DNA of 64,000 nt, from positions 1 to 64,000 of the forward strand of contig JANNFI010000110.1 in the NCBI GenBank assembly GCA_031379665.1, read 5' to 3'. The position numbers and the translations under genes were made by a program. The number at the start of each line of letters is the position of its first letter. Within the stretch, counting starts at the first letter, position 1. Shown here piece after piece: positions 54,888 to 63,484 of the stretch. The DNA comes from SZUA-254 sp031379665 (GTDB taxonomy: Bacteria; Bacteroidota; Ignavibacteria; UBA10030; SZUA-254). The notes beneath the pieces were generated by a model. It was not told the DNA's origin and searched no databases. It saw only the letters and a program-made list of their open reading frames with translations.

Positions 54888-55745
54888 ATGGCAAAGGTCA
54901 ATAAGCAGTACACGAACCGCGAGAGCCAGTCCCTGGACAAGTACCTCCAGGAGATCGGAAAGGTGGATCTCCTCGATCCCGAAGAGGAGATCGACCTCGC
55001 CCGGCGGATCAAGAAGGGCGACCAGAAGGCGCTCGAGAAGCTGACCAAGGCCAACCTCCGGTTTGTGGTGAGCGTGGCCAAGCAGTACCAGAACCAGGGG
55101 CTCTCACTCGGCGACCTCATCAACGAAGGGAACCTGGGACTCATCAAGGCCGCGAAGCGATTCGACGAAACCCGTGGGTTCAAGTTCATCTCGTACGCGG
55201 TGTGGTGGATCCGGCAGTCGATCCTCCAGGCGCTCGCCGAACAGTCGAGGATTGTGAGGCTCCCGCTCAACCGCGTCGGGGCGCTCAACAAGATCGGGAA
55301 GGCATTCAGCACCCTCGAGCAGGAGTTCGAGCGCGAACCGAGCGCGAGCGAGCTCGCCGAGGAGCTCGACATGTCGCTCTTCGAGGTGGCCGACACGCTG
55401 AAGATCTCCGGGCGGCACCTTTCGATGGACGCCCCGTTCGCGCAGGGGGAGGATAACCGGCTCCTGGATGTGATCCAGGACGAACGCACGCCGCTCCCCG
55501 ACCATGCCCTCATCAAGGAATCCTTGAGCAAGGAGGTGGAACGTGCCCTCGGAACGCTCACCGAGAGGGAAGCGGAGGTCATCCGACTCTACTTCGGACT
55601 CGGGCGGGAACATTCCCTCACGCTCGAGGAAATCGGGGAAAAATTCCAGCTCACACGCGAACGCGTCCGCCAGATCAAGGAGAAGGCGATCCGCCGGCTC
55701 CGCCACGCCTCCCGGAGCAAGCAACTGCGGGCATACCTCGGTTAA
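54888..55745 (+). CDS. rpoD: Primary sigma-70-family factor (compact RpoD type)
   Basis: This is the housekeeping-type sigma subunit of RNA polymerase, 285 residues. Region 1.2 (SLDKYLQEIGKVDLLDPEEEI), region 2 with AKRFDETRGFKFISYAVWWIRQ (2.3-2.4), region 3 and region 4.2 (SLTLEEIGEKFQLTRERVRQIKEKAIRRLR) are intact. It lacks region 1.1 and the non-conserved insert, as is usual for the primary sigma factor of Bacteroidota. AGGTGA ahead of the ATG is the ribosome site and overlaps the toxin stop. It most likely reads the TTG-17-TAnnTT promoters found throughout this window. Confidence 0.93.
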   Translation: MAKVNKQYTNRESQSLDKYLQEIGKVDLLDPEEEIDLARRIKKGDQKALEKLTKANLRFVVSVAKQYQNQGLSLGDLINEGNLGLIKAAKRFDETRGFKFISYAVWWIRQSILQALAEQSRIVRLPLNRVGALNKIGKAFSTLEQEFEREPSASELAEELDMSLFEVADTLKISGRHLSMDAPFAQGEDNRLLDVIQDERTPLPDHALIKESLSKEVERALGTLTEREAEVIRLYFGLGREHSLTLEEIGEKFQLTRERVRQIKEKAIRRLRHASRSKQLRAYLG

Positions 55746-55847
55746 CGCGGGACCCTCAACCGGGGGCCCTCGCACTCCATCGATCCCATCCCGCACGAAT
55801 GTCGAACTCCGGCTCCCCCGTCGAATCCCCGGGGAGCCCGCCGCAGC

Positions 55848-55876
55848 TTTGATTTTCCGCTCGCCCTGTTTATATT
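55848..55876 (+). promoter_or_regulatory. Promoter of def-fmt
   Basis: TTTGAT (55848-55853) and TATATT (55871-55876), 17 bp apart, followed by G. The leader is only about 13 bases and includes GAAGAGG. Confidence 0.6.
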
Positions 55877-55895
55877 GGAAGAGGTATTTGTCCCA

Positions 55896-56453
55896 ATGTC
55901 CCTGCTTCCCATCTATACATACGGCGCGCCCGTCCTCAGGAAGAAAGCGAAACCGGTGGACGCGGCGGGTGATGACGTCCTTCGACTGGCGCTCAACATG
56001 TTCGAGACCATGCACAAGGCGCAGGGGATCGGCCTTGCCGCCACCCAGGTGGGGAGCATCCACCGTATCCTCGTCGTGGATCTGGCCGGGATGGATGGAT
56101 ATGAAGACCTGCGGCCGCTGACGGTGATCAATCCGGAGGTCCTCGATCAGAAGGGGCGCTGGACGATGGAAGAAGGTTGCCTCAGCATACCCGAGGTTCG
56201 CGACGACGTCGAGCGGAGCGAAACGATTGTCCTGCGATACAGGGATGCGAACTTCGACGAATACGAACTCACCGCCTCGGGCCTCCTCGCGAGGGTCCTC
56301 CTGCACGAAATAGATCACCTCGACGGCGTCCTCTTCGTGGACCATCTCTCCACGGCCCGAAAGGAAGAGCACGCGGAACAACTCCGGAGGATCGAGAAGG
56401 GCGAGGTCGAGGTCGACTACCCGATCGTGACGGCCCAGAACGAGATGGTCTGA
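55896..56453 (+). CDS. def: Peptide deformylase
   Basis: This metalloenzyme removes the formyl group from new proteins. The 185-residue chain has all three motifs: GIGLAATQ (44-51), EGCLS (93-97; Cys95 binds metal) and HEIDH (137-141). The C-terminal tail (GEVEVDYPIVTAQ) is longer than in E. coli. ATG 55896 is used; a TTG at 55875 overlaps the -10 box and cannot be in the transcript. The fmt gene follows after 6 bp, the usual pairing of formyl-group enzymes. Confidence 0.96.
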   Translation: MSLLPIYTYGAPVLRKKAKPVDAAGDDVLRLALNMFETMHKAQGIGLAATQVGSIHRILVVDLAGMDGYEDLRPLTVINPEVLDQKGRWTMEEGCLSIPEVRDDVERSETIVLRYRDANFDEYELTASGLLARVLLHEIDHLDGVLFVDHLSTARKEEHAEQLRRIEKGEVEVDYPIVTAQNEMV

Positions 56454-56459
56454 CCGCAG

Positions 56460-57383
56460 ATGAGGATCGTGTTCATGGGTACGACGGGGTTCGGTATCCC
56501 CCCGCTCCGGCTCCTCCTGGCGAAACAGTACGGCATCGAGGCGGTCGTGACCGTCCCCGATAAACCGGCGGGCCGCGGGAGGAAGCTAGGCCAATCCGCA
56601 GTCAAGACGTTCGCCGCCGAACAGGGACTGCCCGTCCTTCAGCCGTCGTCGCTGAAGGACCCGTGGTTCATCGATACGCTGAAGAAGCTCCGCCCGGAAC
56701 TGTTCGTCGTCGTGGCGTTCAGGATCCTGCCCCCCGCGGTGTTCACCATTCCCTCGTTCGGGTCGATCAACCTCCACGCGTCGATGCTTCCGGCGTACCG
56801 CGGGGCCGCCCCGATCAACTGGGCGATCATCCGGGGCGAGAAGGAGACGGGTGTGACGACGTTTTTCCTCGAGGAGGGGATCGATACCGGTAAGGTAATA
56901 CTCCAGGAGAGGACACTGATCGGCGAGGAAGAGACTGCCGGAGAACTGCGCGACCGGCTCTCGGAGCTCGGCGCGGGCGTCGTCCTTGAGACCGTGAGGC
57001 TGATCGGGTCGAAACAGGTGGAACCTAGAGCGCAGGACCCGGCGCTCGCAAGCGGAGCGCCGAAAATCTTCCACGGAGACTGCCGTATCGACTGGTCGAT
57101 GGGAGTCCGCCGCGTGCACGATTTCATCAGGGGGCTCTCCCCCAAACCGGGGGCGTTCTTTCATCGGGGGGACACGCTTCTCAAGGTGTTCCGGTCGCGG
57201 GTCGCGCCGGGGACCTCGTCGGCACCACCCGGGACGGTCGTCGGTACGGATGGGGAACTGGCGGTCTCGTGCGGAGATGGCTCCCTGTTCCTGACGGAAA
57301 TCCAGCAGGAGGGGAAGAAGCCCCTCCCGGTCGGCGAATTCCTGAGGGGTTCGCGGATCAACAAGGCGGAAGTCTTCAACTGA
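56460..57383 (+). CDS. fmt: Methionyl-tRNA formyltransferase
   Basis: This enzyme formylates initiator Met-tRNA using 10-formyl-tetrahydrofolate. The 307-residue chain starts MRIVFMGTTGFGIPPL, has INLHASMLPAYRGAAPINWAI with the catalytic Asn-His pair, TGVTTFFLEEGIDTGKV with the catalytic Asp, and a C-terminal OB-fold domain. Standard length for the family. It follows def closely and precedes the rhodanese gene by 18 bp. Confidence 0.96.
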   Translation: MRIVFMGTTGFGIPPLRLLLAKQYGIEAVVTVPDKPAGRGRKLGQSAVKTFAAEQGLPVLQPSSLKDPWFIDTLKKLRPELFVVVAFRILPPAVFTIPSFGSINLHASMLPAYRGAAPINWAIIRGEKETGVTTFFLEEGIDTGKVILQERTLIGEEETAGELRDRLSELGAGVVLETVRLIGSKQVEPRAQDPALASGAPKIFHGDCRIDWSMGVRRVHDFIRGLSPKPGAFFHRGDTLLKVFRSRVAPGTSSAPPGTVVGTDGELAVSCGDGSLFLTEIQQEGKKPLPVGEFLRGSRINKAEVFN

Positions 57384-57401
57384 TATTCAACTGAACGGAC
57401 G

Positions 57402-57962
57402 ATGAAGCAAATGTCTTTGGGAAAAGAGATCGCGACCGTCCTCGCGGTGGCGGTCGTATCGGGGTTTACCTATAACGCGTTTTCACCCGAAGGCGTACCG
57501 CTCGTCCGCGTGGCGCCGGTGAAAGTCGCGGTCGACGACGCCGAAATCTTCGGCGTCCCGGCGGACACGCTCTCCCGTGCCCCGCTCGCGGCGGCGGTGG
57601 CGGCGGAGACGTCGGGACAGGCGGTCTTCCGCGTTATTAGCCTCGATCAGATGAAGCGCGTGGTCGCCGAGCGGCGGGGGATGATCCTCGACGCGCGTAC
57701 CCCGTCGGAATACGAAGAAGGACATATCTCCGGGGCTCAGAACCTCTACTCGATGGAACCCGACACGTGGGTCGAGCGGATTGCCGACCTCCCCCGCGAC
57801 ACCCTCCTGGTCATCTACTGCAGCAACCCGCACTGTCCCTATGGCCGGGATCTCGCGGAGTTCCTCGGCGCCTTCGGCTTCAGCAACATGCTCCTCTACG
57901 ACGACGGATGGGACGGGTGGTCCGCGGCTGGCCTACCGGCTTCAGGTGGAGGGAAGGAATGA
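57402..57962 (+). CDS. Membrane-anchored rhodanese-domain protein
   Basis: The 186-residue protein has one N-terminal helix (about 9-26) and a rhodanese domain (about 75-180) with DARTPSEYEEGHISGAQNL and active-site loop YCSNPHCPYGRD; Cys140 sits at the usual sulfur-carrying position and Cys145 lies five residues on. The domain should face the periplasm. It overlaps the next gene, a MauE/DoxX-like membrane protein, which suggests the two work together in thiol or sulfur chemistry. Confidence 0.88.
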   Translation: MKQMSLGKEIATVLAVAVVSGFTYNAFSPEGVPLVRVAPVKVAVDDAEIFGVPADTLSRAPLAAAVAAETSGQAVFRVISLDQMKRVVAERRGMILDARTPSEYEEGHISGAQNLYSMEPDTWVERIADLPRDTLLVIYCSNPHCPYGRDLAEFLGAFGFSNMLLYDDGWDGWSAAGLPASGGGKE

Positions 57963-58447
57963 TGAAGGCGCCGGCATTTCTCTCGAACAGATACCTTCTG
58001 CTGGCCTCACGGGTGTCGCTCGGAATGGTCTTCATCGTCGCGGCGGTGCCGAAGATCGCGGCGCCAGAATCGTTCGCGGTGTCGATCGAAGCCTACGAAT
58101 TGCTCCCGCTCTTCGTCGTGAACGCGGCGGCCATCGTCATCCCCTGGGTCGAACTCTCGTGCGGACTCTTCCTGGTCGCGGGGTGCTACGCGCGAGCTTC
58201 GTCGGCGCTCCTCGGCGCCCTCCTCGCCCTCTTCGTCGTGGCCATCTCTGCAGCCGTGCTCCGCGGCCTCAACATCAATTGCGGCTGCTTCGCCGGGGCG
58301 GACGCCACGCCCGTGGGATGGGGAAAGGTGCTCGAGGACATCGCCCTCCTCATCCCCGCCTGGCTCGTTTTCAGGAATGTCAATGGCCCGGCCGCCGCCG
58401 TCATCGAGTCCCCAACGCCCACACCGCCGCCGGCCACCCGTGGCTGA
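57962..58447 (+). CDS. MauE/DoxX-like membrane protein
   Basis: The 161-residue protein has four helices of the MauE/DoxX type (GMVFIVAAVPKIAAPESFAVSIEAYELLP, IPWVELSCGLFLVAG). Cys-Gly-Cys occurs in the segment NINCGCFAG after the third helix, matching the CxC of MauE-like proteins that take part in periplasmic disulfide formation. It starts at ATG 57962 (or 57959), overlapping the rhodanese stop, with GGAAGGA just upstream. The tail is Pro-rich. Confidence 0.85.
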   Translation: MKAPAFLSNRYLLLASRVSLGMVFIVAAVPKIAAPESFAVSIEAYELLPLFVVNAAAIVIPWVELSCGLFLVAGCYARASSALLGALLALFVVAISAAVLRGLNINCGCFAGADATPVGWGKVLEDIALLIPAWLVFRNVNGPAAAVIESPTPTPPPATRG

Positions 58448-58463
58448 TCACCCCCGGGATTCG

Positions 58464-58492
58464 TTGATTTATCACCTGATTTATTCTATATT
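58464..58492 (+). promoter_or_regulatory. Promoter of the copD-like/parAB operon
   Basis: TTGATT (58464-58469) and TATATT (58487-58492), 17 bp apart, followed by G. Leader about 21 bases with GGAGG. Confidence 0.7.
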
Positions 58493-58519
58493 GCACCGTC
58501 CGTTCCGGAGGCGACCGAC

Positions 58520-58972
58520 TTGGACTTCCTAGTTTGGGCGTGTCGCGTGATGCACGTGGCCGCAGCCACGGTGTGGATCGGCGGCCTGGTATTCCAGAAC
58601 GCCGTGATGTTACCGGTCGTCCGCCACGAGGGGGAGGAGGCCTCGGAGATGTCCGTCGTCCTCGGGAGGAGGTTTGCCGGGTTCGCGTGGATGTGCGCCT
58701 GGTCGATGCTGGTCACCGGCATCATCCTCATGCTCCTCGATCCCCGGTTCGTATGGCTCGAGTACCGGTCGTCGTGGTCGATGCTACTCGGTTTCAAACA
58801 GCTCACATTCGTGCTCCTGGTGTTCTACGCGTTCGGCATCGCCCGGCTCCTTGAGCGGCTGGGGACGGCCGACGCTGAAACCGGAGTTCTCATTCTCCAC
58901 CGCCTCCGGCAGTTCCGGACGATGAGCGTCCTGCTCGGCCTCTGCGCGATGGTCCTGGCGGTCTCGATGTAA
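58520..58972 (+). CDS. CopD-like four-helix membrane protein
   Basis: The 150-residue protein has four hydrophobic helices and the CopD-domain pattern: VMHVAAATVWIGGLVFQN with His12 in the first helix, and MLLGFKQLTFVLLVFYAFGI later. CopD-domain proteins have been linked to copper import or heme handling; this one lacks the larger CopD body. The start is TTG 58520 with GGAGG (58507-58511) at good distance. Four bp separate it from parA, so it heads the chromosome-partition operon. Confidence 0.72.
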   Translation: MDFLVWACRVMHVAAATVWIGGLVFQNAVMLPVVRHEGEEASEMSVVLGRRFAGFAWMCAWSMLVTGIILMLLDPRFVWLEYRSSWSMLLGFKQLTFVLLVFYAFGIARLLERLGTADAETGVLILHRLRQFRTMSVLLGLCAMVLAVSM

Positions 58973-58975
58973 CCC

Positions 58976-59782
58976 ATGGGAAGAATCGTCGCCATAGCGA
59001 ACCAGAAGGGAGGGGTCGGGAAGACCACGACGGCGATCAATCTCGCCGCCGGTGTCGCCGTGGCCGAATGCCCCACGCTCCTGATCGACATGGACCCCCA
59101 GGCGAACTCGACCAGCGGCCTGGGAGTCGACCCGCGGACGCTCGAAAAGAACATCTATGAGGTCCTCGTCAACGGTCTCGATCCAGCGGAGGCCGTGATC
59201 AGGACCGAGATGCCCTTTCTCTCCGTACTCCCCTCCACCATCAATCTCGTTGGCGCCGAAGTGGAGCTCGTTGACGTGCCCCGCAGGGAATTCGTGGTGT
59301 CCGGGATCGTCGAAAAGATCAGGAACAACTACGATTACATCTTCATCGACTGCCCGCCGTCGCTCGGCCTCCTGACGCTCAACGGGCTGGTTGCGGCTGA
59401 TTCGGTCCTCATCCCCGTGCAGTGTGAATACTACGCGCTCGAAGGGCTCGGCCAGCTGCTGAACACCGTGAACATCGTCCAGAAAAACCTCAACGCACGC
59501 CTCGAGATCGAAGGGGTCCTGATGACGATGTTCGACGGCCGCCTCCGACTCTCGAACCAAATCGTCGAGGAAGTACGAAAGTTTTTCGGTGCCAAGGTTT
59601 ACTCGACCATCATCAGCAGAAACGTCCGCCTGAGCGAGGCGCCGAGCTACGGGAAGCCGGTGTTGCTCTACGAAGCGGTGTCGAGCGGCGCGCGCAACTA
59701 TATGGATCTGGCGAGGGAATTCCTCTCACGGCAAAAATCCGCGATACCTGCGACGGGAGTTGTCAATCATGTCGAAACCTAA
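58976..59782 (+). CDS. parA: Chromosome-partitioning ATPase ParA (Soj)
   Basis: This is a deviant Walker-type ATPase of 268 residues. KGGVGKTTTAINLAAG at the N-terminus holds the signature Lys, then DMDPQANSTSGLG and FIDCPPSLGLLTLNGL. It moves ParB-bound DNA along the nucleoid. The lack of an N-terminal helix-turn-helix and the short size point to the chromosomal Soj type. It overlaps parB by 14 bp. Confidence 0.95.
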   Translation: MGRIVAIANQKGGVGKTTTAINLAAGVAVAECPTLLIDMDPQANSTSGLGVDPRTLEKNIYEVLVNGLDPAEAVIRTEMPFLSVLPSTINLVGAEVELVDVPRREFVVSGIVEKIRNNYDYIFIDCPPSLGLLTLNGLVAADSVLIPVQCEYYALEGLGQLLNTVNIVQKNLNARLEIEGVLMTMFDGRLRLSNQIVEEVRKFFGAKVYSTIISRNVRLSEAPSYGKPVLLYEAVSSGARNYMDLAREFLSRQKSAIPATGVVNHVET

Positions 59783-60710
59783 CCGCGGGCTCGGCAGGGG
59801 GCTCTCCGCGCTGATCCGCCCCGCGGAGCCGGAGCCGGCGCAGGAGTTGCTCCGACCGACGACCGCCCCCGGCGAACGCGCCGCCGCGGCCGTCCCGACC
59901 GAGGGCGGCGGCACCACCCGGCTCGAAATCTCCAGGATCCGTCCGAATCCCCTCCAGCCCCGCGCCGACTTCGACCCCCAGGCCCTGGACGAACTGAAGG
60001 AATCGATCCGACAGAAGGGCGTGATTCAGGCTGTGACGGTCCGGCTCGCCGAGGACGGAAAGTACGAACTGATCTCCGGCGAACGGCGCATCCGGGCCGC
60101 GACCGAGATAGGCCTGAAGACGATCCCCGCCTACGTCATCGAAGTCAATACGCGCGAGGAGATGCTCGAACTTGCCCTGATCGAGAACCTCCAGCGCGAA
60201 CACCTCAATCCGATCGAAATCGCGATCTCCTACCAGCGGCTGATGAACGACGTCGGGTTGACGCCGGAGGACGTCGGGAGGAAGGTGAGCAAGGACAGGA
60301 CCACCGTCGTCAATTTTCTTCGACTGCTGAGGCTCCCCGTGATCATTCAGGAGTCGCTGCGCAAGGGGGTCCTCACGATGGGCCACGCGAGAGCCCTCGC
60401 GGGACTTGCCGAGGAAACCATGCAGCTCCGGATCTTCGACCGGATCGTGAATAAGGACCTGAATGTCCGGCAGACCGAAAAGCTTGTGCGCGAGGCGGGA
60501 AAAGCCGCCCCAAAAACGAAACCAAAGCCTCCGGGCTCCCGGCCGTACGACTCCAATGTCACCGACCTCGCGGAACACCTCCAGCGCGTGCTCGGCACGC
60601 GGGTCCGCATCCAGCACCACGGGGAGGGAAGGGGGGAAATCCAGGTGGAGTTCTACTCCGACGACGACCTCGGTCGCCTCTTCGACCTCCTGAAATCGAT
60701 CAGAACATGA
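59769..60710 (+). CDS. parB: Chromosome-partitioning protein ParB
   Basis: The 313-residue protein has the Soj partner layout: N-terminal RGLGRGLSALI motif that stimulates ParA, the CTPase core with ISGERRIRAATEIGLKTIPA and LIENLQREHLNPIEIA, a helix-turn-helix (LTPEDVGRKVSKDRTTVVNFLRLL), and a C-terminal dimerization part. ATG 59769 is chosen over TTG 59760 because GGGAG lies at normal spacing. No parS palindrome was found in the window. Confidence 0.95.
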   Translation: MSKPNRGLGRGLSALIRPAEPEPAQELLRPTTAPGERAAAAVPTEGGGTTRLEISRIRPNPLQPRADFDPQALDELKESIRQKGVIQAVTVRLAEDGKYELISGERRIRAATEIGLKTIPAYVIEVNTREEMLELALIENLQREHLNPIEIAISYQRLMNDVGLTPEDVGRKVSKDRTTVVNFLRLLRLPVIIQESLRKGVLTMGHARALAGLAEETMQLRIFDRIVNKDLNVRQTEKLVREAGKAAPKTKPKPPGSRPYDSNVTDLAEHLQRVLGTRVRIQHHGEGRGEIQVEFYSDDDLGRLFDLLKSIRT

Positions 60711-61102
60711 TGACAGACGCCATGCAAAAAATCATCCGCACCGACTCTGCCCCGAAGCCGATCGGGCCGTACAGTCAGGCCGTCGTCGCCTCGGGGAACC
60801 TGGTCTTCACCGCCGGGCAGATCGCCATCGACCCCGCGACCGGCAAGATCGACGGCGCCGACATCGCGGCGCAGACCCGCAGAGCCCTCGCGAACGTGGG
60901 GGAGATCCTGAAGGCGGCGGGCTCGTCGCCCGGGAAGGTGGTCAAGACCACCGTCTTCCTCAAGGACATGAACGAGTTTGCGGGGATGAACGCCGTGTAC
61001 GCCGAGTTCTTTGGGACCCACGCCCCGGCGCGCTCGACGGTCGAGGTCGCGAGGCTCCCGATGGACGTAAGGGTGGAAATCGAGGTGATCGCCATTGTGT
61101 GA
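60707..61102 (+). CDS. ridA: RidA-family enamine/imine deaminase
   Basis: This small enzyme (131 residues) destroys reactive 2-aminoacrylate made by PLP enzymes. Motifs: PIGPYSQAVVASGNLVFTAGQIAIDP, the catalytic Arg in PARSTVEVARLP, and the C-terminal VRVEIEVIA. The ATG at 60707 overlaps the parB stop; ATG 60710 is equally possible. It has no evident link to partitioning and is probably carried by operon fusion. Confidence 0.93.
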   Translation: MMTDAMQKIIRTDSAPKPIGPYSQAVVASGNLVFTAGQIAIDPATGKIDGADIAAQTRRALANVGEILKAAGSSPGKVVKTTVFLKDMNEFAGMNAVYAEFFGTHAPARSTVEVARLPMDVRVEIEVIAIV

Positions 61103-61757
61103 CCCGGGAGGGATTCCCCGTGCGGCGATCCTCCTGACCCTCCTCTTTCTACCCCTCTCCGCGGCGCGGCCGCAGGGTCCACAGGCTCACATCGCCCCGG
61201 TCGCCACCGGGTCCGTACAGCCCCCCACGCACCGTACGCCTTCTGAGGGCTCCGTCGACCCGGCGGTTCCCGTATTCATTTCCTCCTCCGCCGCCGATTT
61301 TTTCCATCCCGGATTCCAGACTACCGACACCCTCACACCTGATTCCGCCTGGAAGCCCCGGAGCCCGAAATCCTCCTGGACGGCGATCGGACTCTCAGCG
61401 GCGCTCCCGGGAGCGGGGCAGGTATATACCGGGAATTACTGGAAGGTTCCGGTGATCTGGGGCCTCGGCGGCTACTGGATCTACGAGTGGACTTCGAACA
61501 ACAAACTCTACAAACAATACCGTGACGAGTACAACCAGAGTCTGGTGGACTCGCCCCCCAACGGTGACAACCAACTCCTCACGCTCCGTGAAGCGTACAA
61601 GGACCAGCGGGACAGCTTTGCCTGGTACCTGGGCCTCCTCTATTTTCTGAACGTCGTCGACGCCTATGTCGGGGCCGAGCTCTACGACTTCGATGTCGGC
61701 CCGGACCTGGGTGCAGGCGGGAGCGGCGTGCAGGTCAACCTCAGGATTCACCTCTAA
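61095..61757 (+). CDS. DUF5683 protein
   Basis: The 220-residue exported protein has a signal peptide (to about residue 27), a Pro/Ser/Thr-rich spacer, and a C-terminal DUF5683 domain (SWTAIGLSAALPGAGQVYTGNYWKVPVIWG, then a second hydrophobic segment LGLLYFLNVVDAYVGAEL). It is typical of Bacteroidota; function unknown. The only usable start is TTG 61095, which overlaps the ridA end by 8 bp. Confidence 0.8.
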   Translation: MCDPGGIPRAAILLTLLFLPLSAARPQGPQAHIAPVATGSVQPPTHRTPSEGSVDPAVPVFISSSAADFFHPGFQTTDTLTPDSAWKPRSPKSSWTAIGLSAALPGAGQVYTGNYWKVPVIWGLGGYWIYEWTSNNKLYKQYRDEYNQSLVDSPPNGDNQLLTLREAYKDQRDSFAWYLGLLYFLNVVDAYVGAELYDFDVGPDLGAGGSGVQVNLRIHL

Positions 61758-61809
61758 TGATGGGGGGGGAGGAACCACGGAGGGCGTCGTCAAACGGCCG
61801 GGTGGCCCG

Positions 61810-63480
61810 TTATCTGACCAGTTTTTTGTACCGCATCCGGTGCGGATTGTCTGCGGCCGATCCGAGCAGTTTGTGGCGCCGCTCCTCGTACTCCGAGAAG
61901 TTCCCCTCGAACCAGGAAACCTGTCCTTCGTCCTCGAACGCGAGGATGTGCGTCGCGATCCTGTCGAGGAACCAGCGGTCGTGGGAGATCACCACGGCGC
62001 ATCCCGCGAAACTCACGAGGGCCTCTTCGAGCGCCCTGAGCGTGTTGACGTCCAGGTCGTTGGTCGGTTCGTCGAGCAGCAGGACGTTGGCGCCTTCCTT
62101 CAGGACCTTGGCGAGATGGACGCGGTTGCGCTCCCCGCCGGAGAGCGACCCGACCCTTTTCTGCTGATCGGTCCCGCTGAAATTGAACCTCGCAACGTAC
62201 GCCCTCGAGTTCACCTCCCGTTTTCCCATCATCAGCACATCCTCGCCGCCGCTGATCTCCTGCCAGATCGACTTGTCGGGGTCGAGGGGCCTCGACTGGT
62301 CGATGTAGGCGAACTTCACGGTGTCGCCGACGACGATTTTTCCGACGTCGGGCGTTTCGGAACCGGTGATCATCCGGAAGAGGGTGGTTTTTCCCGCGCC
62401 GTTCGGCCCGATGATGCCGATGATCCCGCCCGCGGGGAGGTCGAAGCTCAGGTTTTCGTAGAGCACGAGGTCGCCGTACCCCTTCGTCACCCCCTCGGCC
62501 CTGATGACGGTGTCGCCGAGGCGCGGCCCCGGCGGAATGTAGATCTCGACCTCGTCCTCCCTCTGCTCGGTCGCCGACTCCACCATCTTTTCGTAGGCCG
62601 AGATGCGCGCCTTGCTCTTGGCGTGGCGCCCTTTCGGGTTCGTTCGCACCCACTCCAATTCCCGCTGCATCGAGCGTTGCCGTTTCGACTCCTGCTTCTC
62701 CTCGATCGCGAGCCTCCCCGCTTTCTGCTCGAGCCACGATGAGTAGTTCCCCTTGAAGGGGATGCCCTCGCCACGATCGAGCTCGAGGATCCAGCCCGCC
62801 ACATTGTCGAGGAAGTACCGATCGTGGGTCACCGCGATCACCGTCCCCTTGTACCGGGAGAGGTGATCCTCGAGCCACATCACCGACTCGGCGTCGAGGT
62901 GGTTCGTCGGTTCGTCGAGCAGGAGCACGTCCGGTTCTTTCAGCAGCAGCCGGCAAAGCGCCACCCGCCTCCGTTCGCCGCCGGAGATCACCGACACCGG
63001 CGTGTCGGGGAGGGGACAGCGCAGCGCGTCCATCGCCTGCTCGAGCCGGCTCCCGATGTCCCACGCGCCGAGGTGATCGATCTTTTCCTGGAGCGCAGCC
63101 TGTTTCTTGAGGAGCTCGTCGAAATCGGCGTCGGGTTCGGAAAATTTCGCGCTCACCAATTCGTATTCCTTCAGGAGGGAGACCGTCTCCGCCGCGCCCT
63201 CCTCGACGATCTCGCGGACGGTCTTGGAGGCGTCGAGCGCCGGTTCCTGGGAGAGGTACCCGAATGTGATCCCCTTCTGGGAGCTGATCGTCCCGAGGAA
63301 GTCGGTGTCGATGCCGGCAATGATTTTCAGGAGGGTGCTCTTCCCGGCCCCGTTAAGGCCAAGCACGCCGATCTTCGCCCCATAGAAAAACGAGAGATAG
63401 ATGTCCTTGAGGACCTGCCTGTTCGGTGGGACGACCTTTCCGATCCCCACCATGGAAAAAATGATCTTTTCGTCGGCCAC
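61810..63480 (-). CDS. ettA: Energy-dependent translational throttle protein EttA (ABC-F)
   Basis: This soluble ABC-F ATPase binds the ribosomal E site and gates translation by the ATP/ADP ratio. The 556-residue chain has two ABC cassettes: Walker A GLNGAGKST and GPNGAGKTT, signatures SGGERRRVAL and SGGERNRVHL, both with DEPTN, joined by the basic PtIM linker (about 230-300; ESKRQRSMQRELEWVRTNPKGRHAKSK). The length and the N-terminal insertion match EttA rather than Uup. It follows a DUF2911 gene by 4 bp, on the same strand. Confidence 0.95.
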   Translation of the reverse strand: MADEKIIFSMVGIGKVVPPNRQVLKDIYLSFFYGAKIGVLGLNGAGKSTLLKIIAGIDTDFLGTISSQKGITFGYLSQEPALDASKTVREIVEEGAAETVSLLKEYELVSAKFSEPDADFDELLKKQAALQEKIDHLGAWDIGSRLEQAMDALRCPLPDTPVSVISGGERRRVALCRLLLKEPDVLLLDEPTNHLDAESVMWLEDHLSRYKGTVIAVTHDRYFLDNVAGWILELDRGEGIPFKGNYSSWLEQKAGRLAIEEKQESKRQRSMQRELEWVRTNPKGRHAKSKARISAYEKMVESATEQREDEVEIYIPPGPRLGDTVIRAEGVTKGYGDLVLYENLSFDLPAGGIIGIIGPNGAGKTTLFRMITGSETPDVGKIVVGDTVKFAYIDQSRPLDPDKSIWQEISGGEDVLMMGKREVNSRAYVARFNFSGTDQQKRVGSLSGGERNRVHLAKVLKEGANVLLLDEPTNDLDVNTLRALEEALVSFAGCAVVISHDRWFLDRIATHILAFEDEGQVSWFEGNFSEYEERRHKLLGSAADNPHRMRYKKLVR

Positions 63481-63484
63481 GAGG

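Noticed and set aside
58976..60710. parS sites near parAB
   Set aside because: Searched for the TGTTnCACGTGnAACA palindrome by eye throughout; CACGTG occurs a few times but never with the needed flanks.
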